Positions 19,377 to 30,193 of a stretch of 64,000 bases of DNA are shown here, in pieces. Location: NCBI GenBank assembly GCA_010015675.1, contig ML976991.1:561352-625351 (forward strand), given 5' to 3'. A model generated the notes under the pieces. It was not told the origin of the DNA. It ran no database searches and was given only the letters and a program-made list of their open reading frames with translations. The stretch is from Byssothecium circinans (lineage: Eukaryota > Ascomycota > Dothideomycetes > Pleosporales > Massarinaceae). Both the position numbers and the translations under genes were made by a program. How positions within the stretch are numbered: position 1 is the first letter of the stretch; each line of letters begins with the position of its first letter.

Positions 19377-21758
19377 ATGTTGAAGAGACTTGTGCGCGCC
19401 CAGTCGTCATCATGGGTCTGCTCGCGATGCTTACAAAACTCTCAAAAACATCGACGCTTTAACAGCAGCTTCGCCGCCGCCGCCGCGCCCGCACGCGATC
19501 ACGTACCACCCTCTGCTTCGACCCTCTACGGCCTCTCCTCCGCGCGCGCAAAAGAAGACGACGAGACTCTCCGCAAGATCTTCGACAATGCAAAGTTTTG
19601 GGAAGACTTCTCCCGTGCCTCCAAAAAGAACCCTCCTACTGGCATAGTAGGCAACCACTACCTTAGGCACCCCGATGGCTTCCTCGACTTCGTCCGGGTC
19701 ACACTTCAAAGGTGCAACTCCATAGTGGAAAATGTGAGCGCTGCGAGCAGTATACACGAGTACAAGAGCATGGTCAAAGATTTGGATCGACTCAGTGATT
19801 TGCTGTGCAGTGTCATCGATCTTGCGGATTTTGTTCGAGGAACACATCCAGAACGGAGGGTGCAGGCAGCCGCGAGCAAAGCGTATGCGATCATGTTCCA
19901 GTTCATGAACCAGCTCAATACAACCACGGTGCTGAATGATCAATTAAAGAAGGCGGCTGGGATACCCGAGGTCTGGAGCAGTTGGGGCGAGCAAGAGCAG
20001 GTCGTCGCAAAGATTTTGATTGAAGACTTCTCGCGGAGTGCGATTGAATTGCCCGAAGGCGCAAGACAGAAGTTTGTGGAGTTGAGTGGGGAGATAGCCC
20101 ATGTAGGGACAGAATTTGTGGAGAGGATGGGGCCAGAAACAAGCTATTTGAAGTTTGATAGCAAGAGAATGAGAGGCCTAGATCCGAATATTGTGCGCGC
20201 CTTGACAAAATGGGGAGAGACCAAGATTGGAACGATGCATCATGAGGCGCAGGTCGCCCTAAGGTATGTCGACGATGCAGATGTCAGGCGAGACATCTAT
20301 ATGGCAGTCAGGACGGCCAACAAACCGAGCATTGCGCGGCTAGAGAAGATGTTGAAGGGTAGAGCTGAGTTGGCAAAGTTGTCAGGTTACGAGACATTTG
20401 CGCACATGACATTAGAAAACAAGATGGCGAAGAGTCCGGAGGCTGTAAATCAGTTCCTTGGTGCGTTGGTAGAGGACAGCAAGACCCAGGTTCATGGAGA
20501 ATTACAGGAGCTGTTGGAATTGAAGAAGGCGGACGCACACATGGACAACCACCCGGATAGGATCAACGCGTGGGATAAATTCTACTACTCGCACAAGCTG
20601 CTCTCGAGCATGGACAACAAGATACGAACACCCGACTTTCTCTCATCTTATTTCTCCGTTGGTACCGTCATGCAAGGCCTATCTCGACTCTTCGATCGCC
20701 TCTACGGCATCCGACTCGTTCCACGAGAAACGCAACCAGGAGAAGTATGGGAAGATGGCGTAAGACGACTAGATGTTGTCTCCGATACGGACGGCCACAT
20801 CGCTGTGCTGTATTGCGACCTTTTCTCCCGCGAAGGCAAAACACCCAATCCTGCACACTTCACCCTTCGCTGTTCCCGCGAGATCTCTCCCACAGAAATT
20901 GAAGACATGACGCAAATCCAGCACCCCTTTTCGACTCCCCTCGAGGCAGCCACCAGCGGCATGGCCGCCTCCTTCAACAAAGAATCAAATACATACTTCC
21001 AACTCCCCACCATAGCACTAATCTGCGACTTTTCGAAGCACCAGTACCCTCCTCGCCCAACGCTTCTAAACTTCAACGACGTCCGCACCCTGTTCCACGA
21101 AATGGGCCACGCACTACATTCCTTCCTCGGTCGGACAGCGCTGCAAAACGTCTCAGGAACGCGCTGTGCTACAGATTTCGCTGAACTGCCCTCAGTCCTC
21201 ATGGAGCATTTCGCTTCATGCCCCAGCGTTCTCGCCCTGTATGCAAGACACTGGGAAACAGATGCTCCGCTCCCAATGGCAGCCCTCGACAATCGATTGG
21301 CAATCGATACACGCACGCAACCCGCCGAGACAGAAGCCCAGATCCTCCTCGCCATGCTCGATCAAGCATACCACTCCTCACTCCCCCTCTCTCCATCCTT
21401 CGACAGCACATCCGTCTACCACGACGTTTACAACACATACGCGTCTATCCCCGAGCCTGCAGGCACTGCTTGGCAGGGCTTTTTTGGCCACCTTTTCGGG
21501 TACGGTGCTACATACTACAGTTATCTTTTCGACCGCGCCATCGCAGGGAAGATCTGGAGTGATGTTTTTCAGAAAGGTGGCGTGGTGGAGGGGAGTGTGG
21601 AGAGAGCGAATGGGGAGATGTATAGGGATGAGGTGTTGAGGTGGGGTGGTGGGAGGGATGGATGGAAGTGTATTGCTGGTGTGCTTGGGGATGAGAAGTT
21701 GGCTGACGGTGGGCAGGAGGCTATGAAGGAGGTGGGGAGGTGGGGGGTTAGGGGGTAG
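19377..21758 (+). CDS. OCT1: Mitochondrial intermediate (octapeptidyl) peptidase
   Basis: Zinc metallopeptidase of the M3 (thimet oligopeptidase) family. In the mitochondrial matrix it removes an octapeptide from imported precursors after MPP cleavage. Intronless, 793 aa from the ATG at 19377. The upstream open frame has only non-ATG codons. The N-terminus MLKRLVRAQSSSWVCSRCLQNSQKHRRFNSSF is a basic presequence. The zinc motif HEMGH is at residues 574-578, within LFHEMGHALHSFLGRT. The conserved FAELPSVLMEHFA follows, with the third zinc ligand region, and GYGATYYSYLFDRAIAGKIW lies near the end. Length matches the family. The Gly-rich C-terminus is slightly longer than usual. Confidence 0.96.
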   Translation: MLKRLVRAQSSSWVCSRCLQNSQKHRRFNSSFAAAAAPARDHVPPSASTLYGLSSARAKEDDETLRKIFDNAKFWEDFSRASKKNPPTGIVGNHYLRHPDGFLDFVRVTLQRCNSIVENVSAASSIHEYKSMVKDLDRLSDLLCSVIDLADFVRGTHPERRVQAAASKAYAIMFQFMNQLNTTTVLNDQLKKAAGIPEVWSSWGEQEQVVAKILIEDFSRSAIELPEGARQKFVELSGEIAHVGTEFVERMGPETSYLKFDSKRMRGLDPNIVRALTKWGETKIGTMHHEAQVALRYVDDADVRRDIYMAVRTANKPSIARLEKMLKGRAELAKLSGYETFAHMTLENKMAKSPEAVNQFLGALVEDSKTQVHGELQELLELKKADAHMDNHPDRINAWDKFYYSHKLLSSMDNKIRTPDFLSSYFSVGTVMQGLSRLFDRLYGIRLVPRETQPGEVWEDGVRRLDVVSDTDGHIAVLYCDLFSREGKTPNPAHFTLRCSREISPTEIEDMTQIQHPFSTPLEAATSGMAASFNKESNTYFQLPTIALICDFSKHQYPPRPTLLNFNDVRTLFHEMGHALHSFLGRTALQNVSGTRCATDFAELPSVLMEHFASCPSVLALYARHWETDAPLPMAALDNRLAIDTRTQPAETEAQILLAMLDQAYHSSLPLSPSFDSTSVYHDVYNTYASIPEPAGTAWQGFFGHLFGYGATYYSYLFDRAIAGKIWSDVFQKGGVVEGSVERANGEMYRDEVLRWGGGRDGWKCIAGVLGDEKLADGGQEAMKEVGRWGVRG

Positions 21759-22392
21759 GGGGTAAGGAATCTGGCGGTCGGATAACGGAAAGGGGAGAAG
21801 AGATGGATAGCGGTTGCGTATACATGTATTCATAAATGACATTTCGGACAGTGTAGAATATGTATATAATAGAGGGACGGTTGGCGGATACATAGAATCG
21901 TGTTGGTTGTATAGCATGAAAGGTAGATTCGCAGATCACATGCACCCTCTCGTATATTGAGCGTCATAGTCTCTCTTCCCTATCCAAGAACATGCATTTA
22001 GTGGCTATATCTACATCTGTACATATACAAATTTTTGATAACTCGCGCACGTTCTCCTCTAATACTCACCTATTAACCATCCAAGCATCGCTACCGTCAC
22101 CGAATCCCCTATCGCACAACGCTTCATCATGGGAACAAAAACAAGCTGAATAAACATTCCCCTGCCATGGAAGGAGACCTGTGATGTGTGATGTGATCCA
22201 TGCATCTTTTAAACACGGGAAGGAAAAATCTCGCAACATCGCACCCCGTGCACTCCACGACAGTGAAGTTTCTCGAATGCAAACAGCGACCAACAAAACC
22301 AAAAAGTGCTACTCCACGCACGACACATGAAAGATTCGATACAGCGAAACGCAGTCGATCAATGGGACTTGGTGGAGTAAGCTTAAGACAGG

Positions 22393-22414
22393 CCAGACCA
22401 GACCAGACCAGACC
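22393..22414. repeat. Pentanucleotide microsatellite (CCAGA)4
   Basis: Four perfect copies of CCAGA followed by a partial copy. It is in the gene-poor interval and no function is implied. Confidence 0.85.
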
Positions 22415-25400
22415 GGGCCGTAGGTAAACCTGTTCCGGAAAAGAGCGCTGGAGTGGGTGTGTTAACTGCCCTGCAAATCACTAATAACCTACCTATACGC
22501 AACCCCTATCTCAGCCATAAAAGAAACTCCATCTAACGTGACATTTGTCCCCCTTGCAAGATATAATACATGCCCAAGGGCCCAGGCCGCATGTTCAACT
22601 CCTGCCTGAAGCACGAGTCGGGATACGGAAAAAGTCCAACGTGTCCTATCCCGTTCTTCTGGTCCTGGGATTACGCAGTCGAGAATGCGGTTGGACCGCG
22701 TCCCGAGCTTGAATTGCAAACCATGGCAAATGATTAGATGTCACATGTTGGAAAACATCGATGGAGGGAATCCGTTTCGTTCTGCTAAGACTGCAGTGAA
22801 CGCAGGGGCCGTTGCATTGTGGGCGAGTGGACGTTTAGAGTGGAAAGGGGGTGGTTTTCTTTTTTCGAATTTGAATTTTTTAAGGTTTGGAGGGTTCCAA
22901 GGTTATGGGATGTGGAGACGGTGGATCAGTGAACCACACTTTGGAAAACTTTGTAATATTGAAGAATCGTGACAATTTGAGGGGGGAGGTCTTGTGGAGT
23001 CAAGGGAAATAAGGGCTTTCTCTGGTTCTGCTCTGGATTCATGTTGTTTGGTAACTGATGAGTTGATGTGGGGAATACACTGACACGTGATGGAGATGGA
23101 GGACGCTTGAGAACTCTTGAGAAAGATTCCTTCGATTGTGCCTGAGATCGAAGTTTCGAGCTGCAATGGGGTATCGGTCGTCGGTATGATAGGCTCTATT
23201 TAAAACTTCGTGAAAAGACATGCATTTTCGCCCGTTAGCTCTGTCGATGCAAACGGCCTGGACTCCGTAAAGTCTTTAAATGGCGGTAGCGAGCGTTCCA
23301 TGAAGCATATGCGACGAAATTACTGCTCATGGGGTCTCGAGTGTGTACTGACCGAATTGGTTGGCGAATGGTTTATGCAAGGCTCCCACGTTCGTTTCTG
23401 GTCCTTCAACCCACAACCAAGTTTGTGGTGTGAACTCTAAAAATGTACAGTTTGGGCAGTGAAAAGCTTCTTGTTGACCGGATCTTTCGATTTTCGCCGG
23501 AAGGGTAAGTGTGTCGTTGCTCCTCGAGCTCAGTTTAATGTTGCAATGGTGACTTCGTCTGTGCTTCATCCACTTGCGCGAACGAAATGCGCGAGTACAA
23601 CAACTCTTATCCCCCCATGTAACGCTCTGAAAAAGTTCTAGTCAACCAGCGTGTAGCTCTACTGTCAAATGGTTGAGTTTCTTCGGACATCGTGGAGAGG
23701 TACGGCTTGTGTGCATAACACTCCATGAGACGGAAACTTAAGATTAGTCAATCCTACTCAAGTAGGGCGCTTTTTACGGCACTGCTGCATGCGGTAAGAT
23801 TTAGGTGACTGTGCTGTGTGCTGGCAGCTGTAAACCCTACTGGGTCGCCACCGTGAGCATGGGAGTCAGTAGTCAATTGCGGTGCGTTGCTCTGAGAGGG
23901 AATTCGCGTGCCAGGGTCTGGAACGGTAGGTAGGCAGTCGTTGTGTGCGGGTTGCCAGAATTGGCGATGGTCCATGCAACCAGCGAATGGGATATGTATG
24001 AAGCGTTCCGTCAGTGGAGTGAGCATTGCAAGGCTGTGTATGAATTGACGGTACGCTCTGGGTAATCTTGATCTCGATCCTGAGTGCTATGTACCGCCTA
24101 GAGGATGACCGGTTGTCGACGTCATTGGACTTCTTATCTGGGAGTATTTGGAAGCCTCGCAATTGAATTGAGTTCGCAGTACCAGTAGACGCTACTAGGC
24201 TCGCCCGTGACAAATATCTTCAATGTTCCGCTGAGTGGAGCAGAAACTATCCGTAGGTGCAGGGCTGAATTAGAGTTGGCGGGAATAAAGTTGGGAAGGA
24301 GCGATGCGGAAAGATGTATGAATCAACCCCATCAAGGCATACGAGTTCGCTACTAAAATTTACCTCATCACTCGTGTTCCGCTAGTCAGGACAACAATAC
24401 CATGGCGGCAATATCTCTGTTAACAGATTCAAAGTACAATATACTACTACTACATCAATTTATGCATCACCACCAATGCCGGGTTGTCGCCCATGGGGTT
24501 TCGATGTCAATTGGCCCATTGATTGAGCAGGTCCTCGGGGCCCAACAGAGGGGATGTGCTTGCTGTCGTTGAGGCGCTTGAACACCATGGTGGTTGACAT
24601 AGGCCTATAGATTGGTTGATTCAAGTCTTCGAAGCCGAGTTTGAACTGATGGCTGTGAGGAAATATTCAATTCGCATTACGGAGTATTGTGTGTGGTAGA
24701 CTAAGATTACGACGGAGAAACAAGTCATGGCATGTCACTGCCGGAAGACGGAAACGCGTGGTGGACAGAAGACCGCCGTATGGTGGACATGACGGGTTGG
24801 TGGAATATTCGTAGCCGGTGGATGCCGGCTTTTTCTTATGCAACGTGCTGACGAAGTTGGGTCGTGAAGCTAAAACGCATGGCGGGCAATCTGCAGTAGA
24901 GCGGCATGAAGCTCTCAGCCTAGAAGGCTACTTTGCCCCAAAAAGGTCGTTGCAGGACCAGGCGGAAAGCGGAAGTTGACACCCGGCTGTGGGTATGACG
25001 TAGTAGTTGGTGGAGTTTCAGTCCAAGGTTTGGCCGTAACATGTGTATCAACGAAAGTTGATTTCAAATACTGTGTTCTGGTTCCTGGACGGTAGACGAT
25101 CTCGTGGCGATGCAAGGCTCGAGGTGCCCAGGAGACGATCGCCATGCGCAGAGTAAGATCGATCTAAGATCTAAGATCGGAGCTAAGCCTAATTGAAAGC
25201 GCCATGTCAGATGTATCCTGGACGGCAGGACGGGAGGCAGATACGCGAAGGGTCCGCGCGCAATCATGGTATTTCCACCTTTTACACAATAATGCAACAC
25301 AGGTCACCACAATAGTGAACAAAAGAGGTACCTTCCGACGAGCTGAAGTTCGGCGAACTATTGGCCACCCCGTCCGTGGAAAGCCAAAGCTCGCTACCAC

Positions 25401-26125
25401 AATAAGATGTGCTGCAGTGACGCCAGTGGGCAACACAACGCAGTGGGTGGGCACTAGGCCCGATGGCGATGGCGGCACGGCGACAGCCAACGGAGGGCTC
25501 GCCCGAATGACCAAGGAGAACCGGAACGGCTGGAATGGTCGGGTTAGAACGCGATGCACAACAGCCCCAAAAGGCGCAAACGCTGAGTGCGGATCGGATG
25601 ATGGAGTGACCCATGCGGACGTTTCTTTGATGCAGGAGCCTCGTTTATCGAGCTACCACAGAGGAATAGGGGAATGGGGGAATAGCAAAAGACTAAGTGG
25701 TTTCCTCTGCTGGCAAAAGCTGGAGTGCTCGTGCTAAAGTCTGGTGCGGAGGAAGCGTTGCTGGTTAGTGGCTGAGTGCCGATCGCACCTCCGCGGGCTT
25801 TATGAATGCCTTGCCCTCGAGCAGTCACTCTTGTTCTTTTCTGCTCTTCTTGACTTTGTATTTGCTTCGGCTTTTTCACACGCTGCCCGCTCTTATTTTT
25901 CTTCTCCAAACCCAACCCTGTTGCTAGACAGGTTTGCGAGCAGTCGATTTCCTCCACACCCCAGGACCAGCTAACCCCACATCGACATACGCACTCTCAC
26001 TCTCCCCCAGCCCAGTCTGCCCCAGTCTCCCCAGCACTCCAGTCTCGTCCCGTGCAAGCGAGCTGTTCACGAGCGGTACGGGGGTTTTGCATTCTGCATT
26101 CTCCACGCACGGACCGCCGCCCCTC

Positions 26126-26149
26126 CCCTCGGATCCTCGGATCCTCGGA
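26126..26149. repeat. Short tandem repeat (CCTCGGAT)3
   Basis: Nearly three copies of the octamer CCTCGGAT in the presumed 5' leader of the following gene. A second, GTT/GGT-based repeat follows near 26351-26382. Confidence 0.7.
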
Positions 26150-26457
26150 GTCGCATTCGGGACCGATCGCCAGCGACCTTTTGGTGTTGATTCCATCCCA
26201 TCCCATCGGTCGGCCCATCATCAGGCCTGCGCCTCCGCACGCTCGTCCCGCCCGCAGCCTGGACGGTTGCCACTTTCTCCCGGCGAGTTGCCTCCATCTC
26301 TTTCCAACTCTATTCCCATCGTTATCGTCGCCGTCGCTGCGACTTGACCTTGCTGTTGGTGTTGTTGGTGTTGGTGCTGTTGTCCTTCGCGCCTGCTAGT
26401 TGGTGACCCCGCCACCAGCACCTGCCACATCCTATTCCTACCACAAAATTCCCAACC

Positions 26458-27947
26458 ATGCCGGCCGATCGCAGACCAACCTTCCCTGCGGCGAAGCCCA
26501 TCAAGACAGAGCGCACTCATGAAGAGAATCAGGAGCGGTAAGTCCATCAACCTCCACTTCTACTCGTCTTATATATCCGTTCGCATGCTGAGTCCACTAC
26601 AGCGCCTACATTGCTGCGTCGCGAAGGAGTGATCGCAGTCTCGAGGCGAGGATAGAGTCTGCACGTCGCGCTTCTGAAATCCACAAGAAGCGGACAGGAC
26701 GTGCCCTGCGCGTCACCGAGCAAGATGTTGTCAATGAAGAAATGTACGAGGAAGAAGACGACGACTTGCCCACCCAGTATCAGCGCCTCAACGCACATTT
26801 GCAGACGTCGTCGTGGCTGTTCAATCGCAAGCTCCATGACTACATTGCTACCCAGCATGGTGTGAGGAACATGTTCCTCCTCCAGCAGTTTCCAGGTCAT
26901 GCGCTCCCGCAATACGGTTCCCAGGTCCAGTCGAACGGTCAGATCCCAATGATGAACCAGACCATGCAACACCCGCAAAACTTCACCCCTGCTTCTCCGG
27001 CTTTTACCCAGCCGTCACATCCGTATAGTCCTCAGCAGCCTTTCCAGCAGCAACCTCTCCAGCAGCAATCTCTCCAGCAGCAACCTCTTCAGCAACCTCA
27101 TAGCTACCGACACGCCCCGTACAGTATTCCTCAGCGTCAGCACATGCAGCATCGCTCTGCATCCATCTCCACACCGTTGCCCATGCCAAGCGTCAGCCCT
27201 ACAGTGCCCCCGGCCACCTCTACCGTCACCTCACCATACGGAGATTTCAATCGAAGATTATCGCTACCGCCTAATGCGTTTGACCCGAGTGCGCAACCAA
27301 GTGGTGATGCATCGTCGAGGCCGCCAATGTCACGGTCAACGACAGCACAGAGTATCCACCAGCAACCCGTCTCTCCTCAGCACGTCAATAGTTGCATCAC
27401 GTCGGGCCCAAACTCTGGCCAGGCCACTCCTCAGCCACAGTTTGAACACGGTACACCGTCCAGCTACCAGTATCCTTCGCTACCCTTTGACGGTACGAGT
27501 TCACAAGTCATCAACACGAACCCTCTGTCAATGTCACTGCCTCCAGAGTCGCAGCAGTTTGTCGGCTCAGCACTTGATCCAAACGATCCACGCACAGCCA
27601 TTCTCATGGCAGGCAGCGACAACCTACCGCAACCGTTCTATACCTACAACCCCAACCTGTCACCCAAAGCTGCGCGCAAAGCGGCAGACCAAGTGTCCCT
27701 GAATGGCTCGGGCATGTCTCAAACTTTGTCACCTGACAATGCCATCAAGGCCGAAGCTTGTTCGAACTCCCCGCCTTCAGCCATGATGGACAATTATTTC
27801 TCTTCTCATCCTCTTTTCACGCCCACTGGCTTTGGTTATCCGAACTACTTTGATCAACACCAAGGCGCCGAGGGCAACCAGACAAATGAGGGGCCGCTCA
27901 ACGACTCATTATACGAAGAGAACTCGTTTGTGGATTGGGACCAATAG
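26458..27947 (+). CDS. Gln/Pro-rich conserved fungal protein, presumed regulator
   Basis: Exons 26458-26537 and 26603-27947 give 474 aa. The N-terminal 120 residues look ordered and basic/acidic: AYIAASRRSDRSLEARIESARRASEIHKKRTGR, then VTEQDVVNEEMYEEEDDDLP and QYQRLNAHLQTSSWLFNRKL. This resembles a region conserved in uncharacterised ascomycete proteins. The rest is low-complexity and rich in Gln, Pro and Ser, with a QQPLQQQ-type tandem repeat at 27033-27100. Its acidic, aromatic end (LYEENSFVDWDQ) resembles an activation segment. No DNA-binding domain is visible, so a role as transcriptional cofactor is inference. The unusually long, repeat-containing 5' leader and the 4.7-kb upstream gap fit a regulated gene. 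Confidence 0.8.
27033..27100 (+). repeat. CAG/CTC-based tandem repeat encoding QQ(P/S)LQQ
   Basis: Four imperfect copies of a 15-base unit (cagcagcaacctctc type) inside the coding region, encoding a polyglutamine-leucine stretch. It is expected to be length-variable between strains. Confidence 0.8.
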
Positions 27948-30193
27948 CTTCTTTGATACGTCTTCGCTTTCATGTTCCCAAAGTTTGAGTACACTTGCCA
28001 TGGTCGGAAGTGTCACCAAATCTTTGTTTGTCCACTGCCCAACGGCCATCAACCGGTTATGGGGAGCCTGGCATTCGCACAGCAACGGCACACGTCCCGC
28101 TCCCTTGTCTGGTCACCGTCCACAAGTCGGTGCTTGACCTTCTCAGAGAGGACTTTTCCAGTCGCGGAAAGTTTGTATGGGCAATCGTACCCTTGCGTTC
28201 TAGTTGGAATATAACACTTGTACAAGTCATGGCTACAGCGTTGTACGGTGCGATGGACGAAAATGACACACAATGGATCTTTCTTCATGGCGTTTTGTTG
28301 CCTTGACGGCCCTCTCCCCGCTCCTGGAAGGTATAAATATGTGACAGGACGGCTTGTCGCGATTAAAAAACTTAATGGATAATGATTTGACACCTCTTCT
28401 GCCTTCTCTCCCATTATGAGATTATTAACCCATCTCCTTGCGACAACAATTGAAAGTCCCGACCCTGGACTATTCAGTAACAAAATACCTGACCAAACAG
28501 ACCTTCACAGTGCATGTGCTGGCGCGGCAGGTCGCCGGGACGGCCCGTCGTTGAGCGTGACGTGACCTGGGAGGCTTACTACCAATGCGCGGGCCGGACA
28601 TGAGAATAGCAAGGAATCTTGACATCCGGCAGCCACTTTCAATAGACGCATCCAATGCATAGATTGGGCCACCCTCTATAGGGTTTAGTGCCGTCTTTTC
28701 ACATTTCGTAGTGCCACATGTGCACTAGGTACTAAAGTCTATCCACCAACGCCAGCCTCCAACGTTGGACAAGCCACTTTAGTGTCCGTTGTCCGTCGGC
28801 AACCTTTACCGCACATCAATTTTCGATCAAAAGCTCTTCCGAATCTTGATAGATATGAACACCAGCTGCTGGCCGGCTCGGTACCGTCGCTTTCTATGGC
28901 CATATTGAGCTTGTGCGCCGCTGTGCTTTTGGAAGCCCAACCCGGTGGCTCTCAATTATGCGCTAGCTTCTCCTAAATATCTAACACCTACACAAATTGC
29001 GACAGCGGTCACAAGTGCACGCGTTGCAATGGCATGATACCCTAATTCTATCTACCCCACATGGCTTGAATTCAATACCCCAACAGTCGTACTTGGAATA
29101 CACCAATATCAAGCAATATCCCATAGTCCACCTCAAGAATCTTACGACCCACTAATGATAACGAGATCACCTTGCGCAACTTCCCGACTCTTCAACAAGA
29201 CCAATATAACTGAGAATGGACTGAATCCGACGTCGCCCCCGACCGCTCAACCGCAGGACCCATTGAAAACGGGACTTGCGGGCCCTCATATCAGATTTAA
29301 TCAATTCCTAACACTGCCTGGAGTTGGCTTCGGGAACCCGCATGGCTGCGCCCAACAGCTGGCAGCATTGCATACCGACATTCGAAGGCGTTTGTCAGGC
29401 TGTCGTCTGGCAGTCAATTTCTGGTCGCATGGTACCACTCCGATTATAAGCCTAGAAACCTTGTTCTTTCATCAATGCAACGCACCGCAGACGATTACCT
29501 CGGTGATTGTCAACAGAGAATAATACGACACCTTTCACCCGCCCGAAAAGCTAACTTGTCACGTATTTTTCTGTCTGGAGTCGGGCAAGTCTGGTAATGC
29601 CAATACCCACCAACTCCATCACACCCGTCTCAACATGACTTGCGCAACCGGTGGCTGAGGAGGCGGAGCTGCAACGCACTATTCCTGTGACTTCTTTAGG
29701 TTCACCATCAGACATCATCCGGTCACACAGTCGATACGCTTAGGATTGTTGCTATGGAAGAGAATTCAGGCGATCTGTAGACTATCGAAATGATCCAGGA
29801 AAGCGTCACCATTCACGTCGTTGGGCGAGTTGCATTCATGATTCGGAAGAAAGGGGACGTCTGGCTATGTTCACTGTGCTGGTCTAAACGAATTTTTCTC
29901 CCAATGGCACCATTGACGAAGGCGGCTGCAAACGCTCTATGCCTAATTGCCACGGAGGCAAGCTCCCGTTGCATCTTTGTGTACGGTCCCGACGGATACC
30001 TGTCAGTCCGTTAATATCGACCTGCATTGACGGAGGAGAGGACACTGTGCCACGCTGCCGAGCATTTATAAACTATGATGGAACGCACCGCAGTCTGCTC
30101 AACTCGTCTCTGTCGGGGCCTTTCGTTCATTCCTCGAATTCACTTTTCCTTTTCTTCTGGTACCCAGCATTATCTGGGATTGGGCATCGCACC
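27948..30193. other. 2.2-kb spacer, no supported gene
   Basis: It begins with the 3' UTR of the Gln/Pro-rich gene and ends with the promoter of the mucin-like gene. A 122-codon plus frame at 29155 lacks domains or coding bias and is not called. Nothing else is recognisable. Confidence 0.45.

Larger units (their letters stand above)
21759..26457. other. 4.7-kb gene-poor interval
   Basis: The longest stretch without a convincing gene. Open frames are short, overlap on both strands and lack domains. No tRNA-like cloverleaf sequence was found by eye. It contains a short pentanucleotide repeat at 22393-22414. From about 25,900 there is a C/T-rich stretch that reads like the 5' leader and promoter of the regulator gene at 26,458. 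The interval could include a long promoter, a non-coding RNA or a decayed element; none can be shown from sequence alone. Confidence 0.5.

Noticed and set aside
25204..25737. 177-codon plus frame and overlapping minus frames
   Set aside because: Frames of similar length occur on both strands at the same place, none with a domain. A chance result of GC-rich sequence.
29155..29523. 122-codon plus-strand frame
   Set aside because: No domain, no splice or promoter support, and ordinary intergenic composition.
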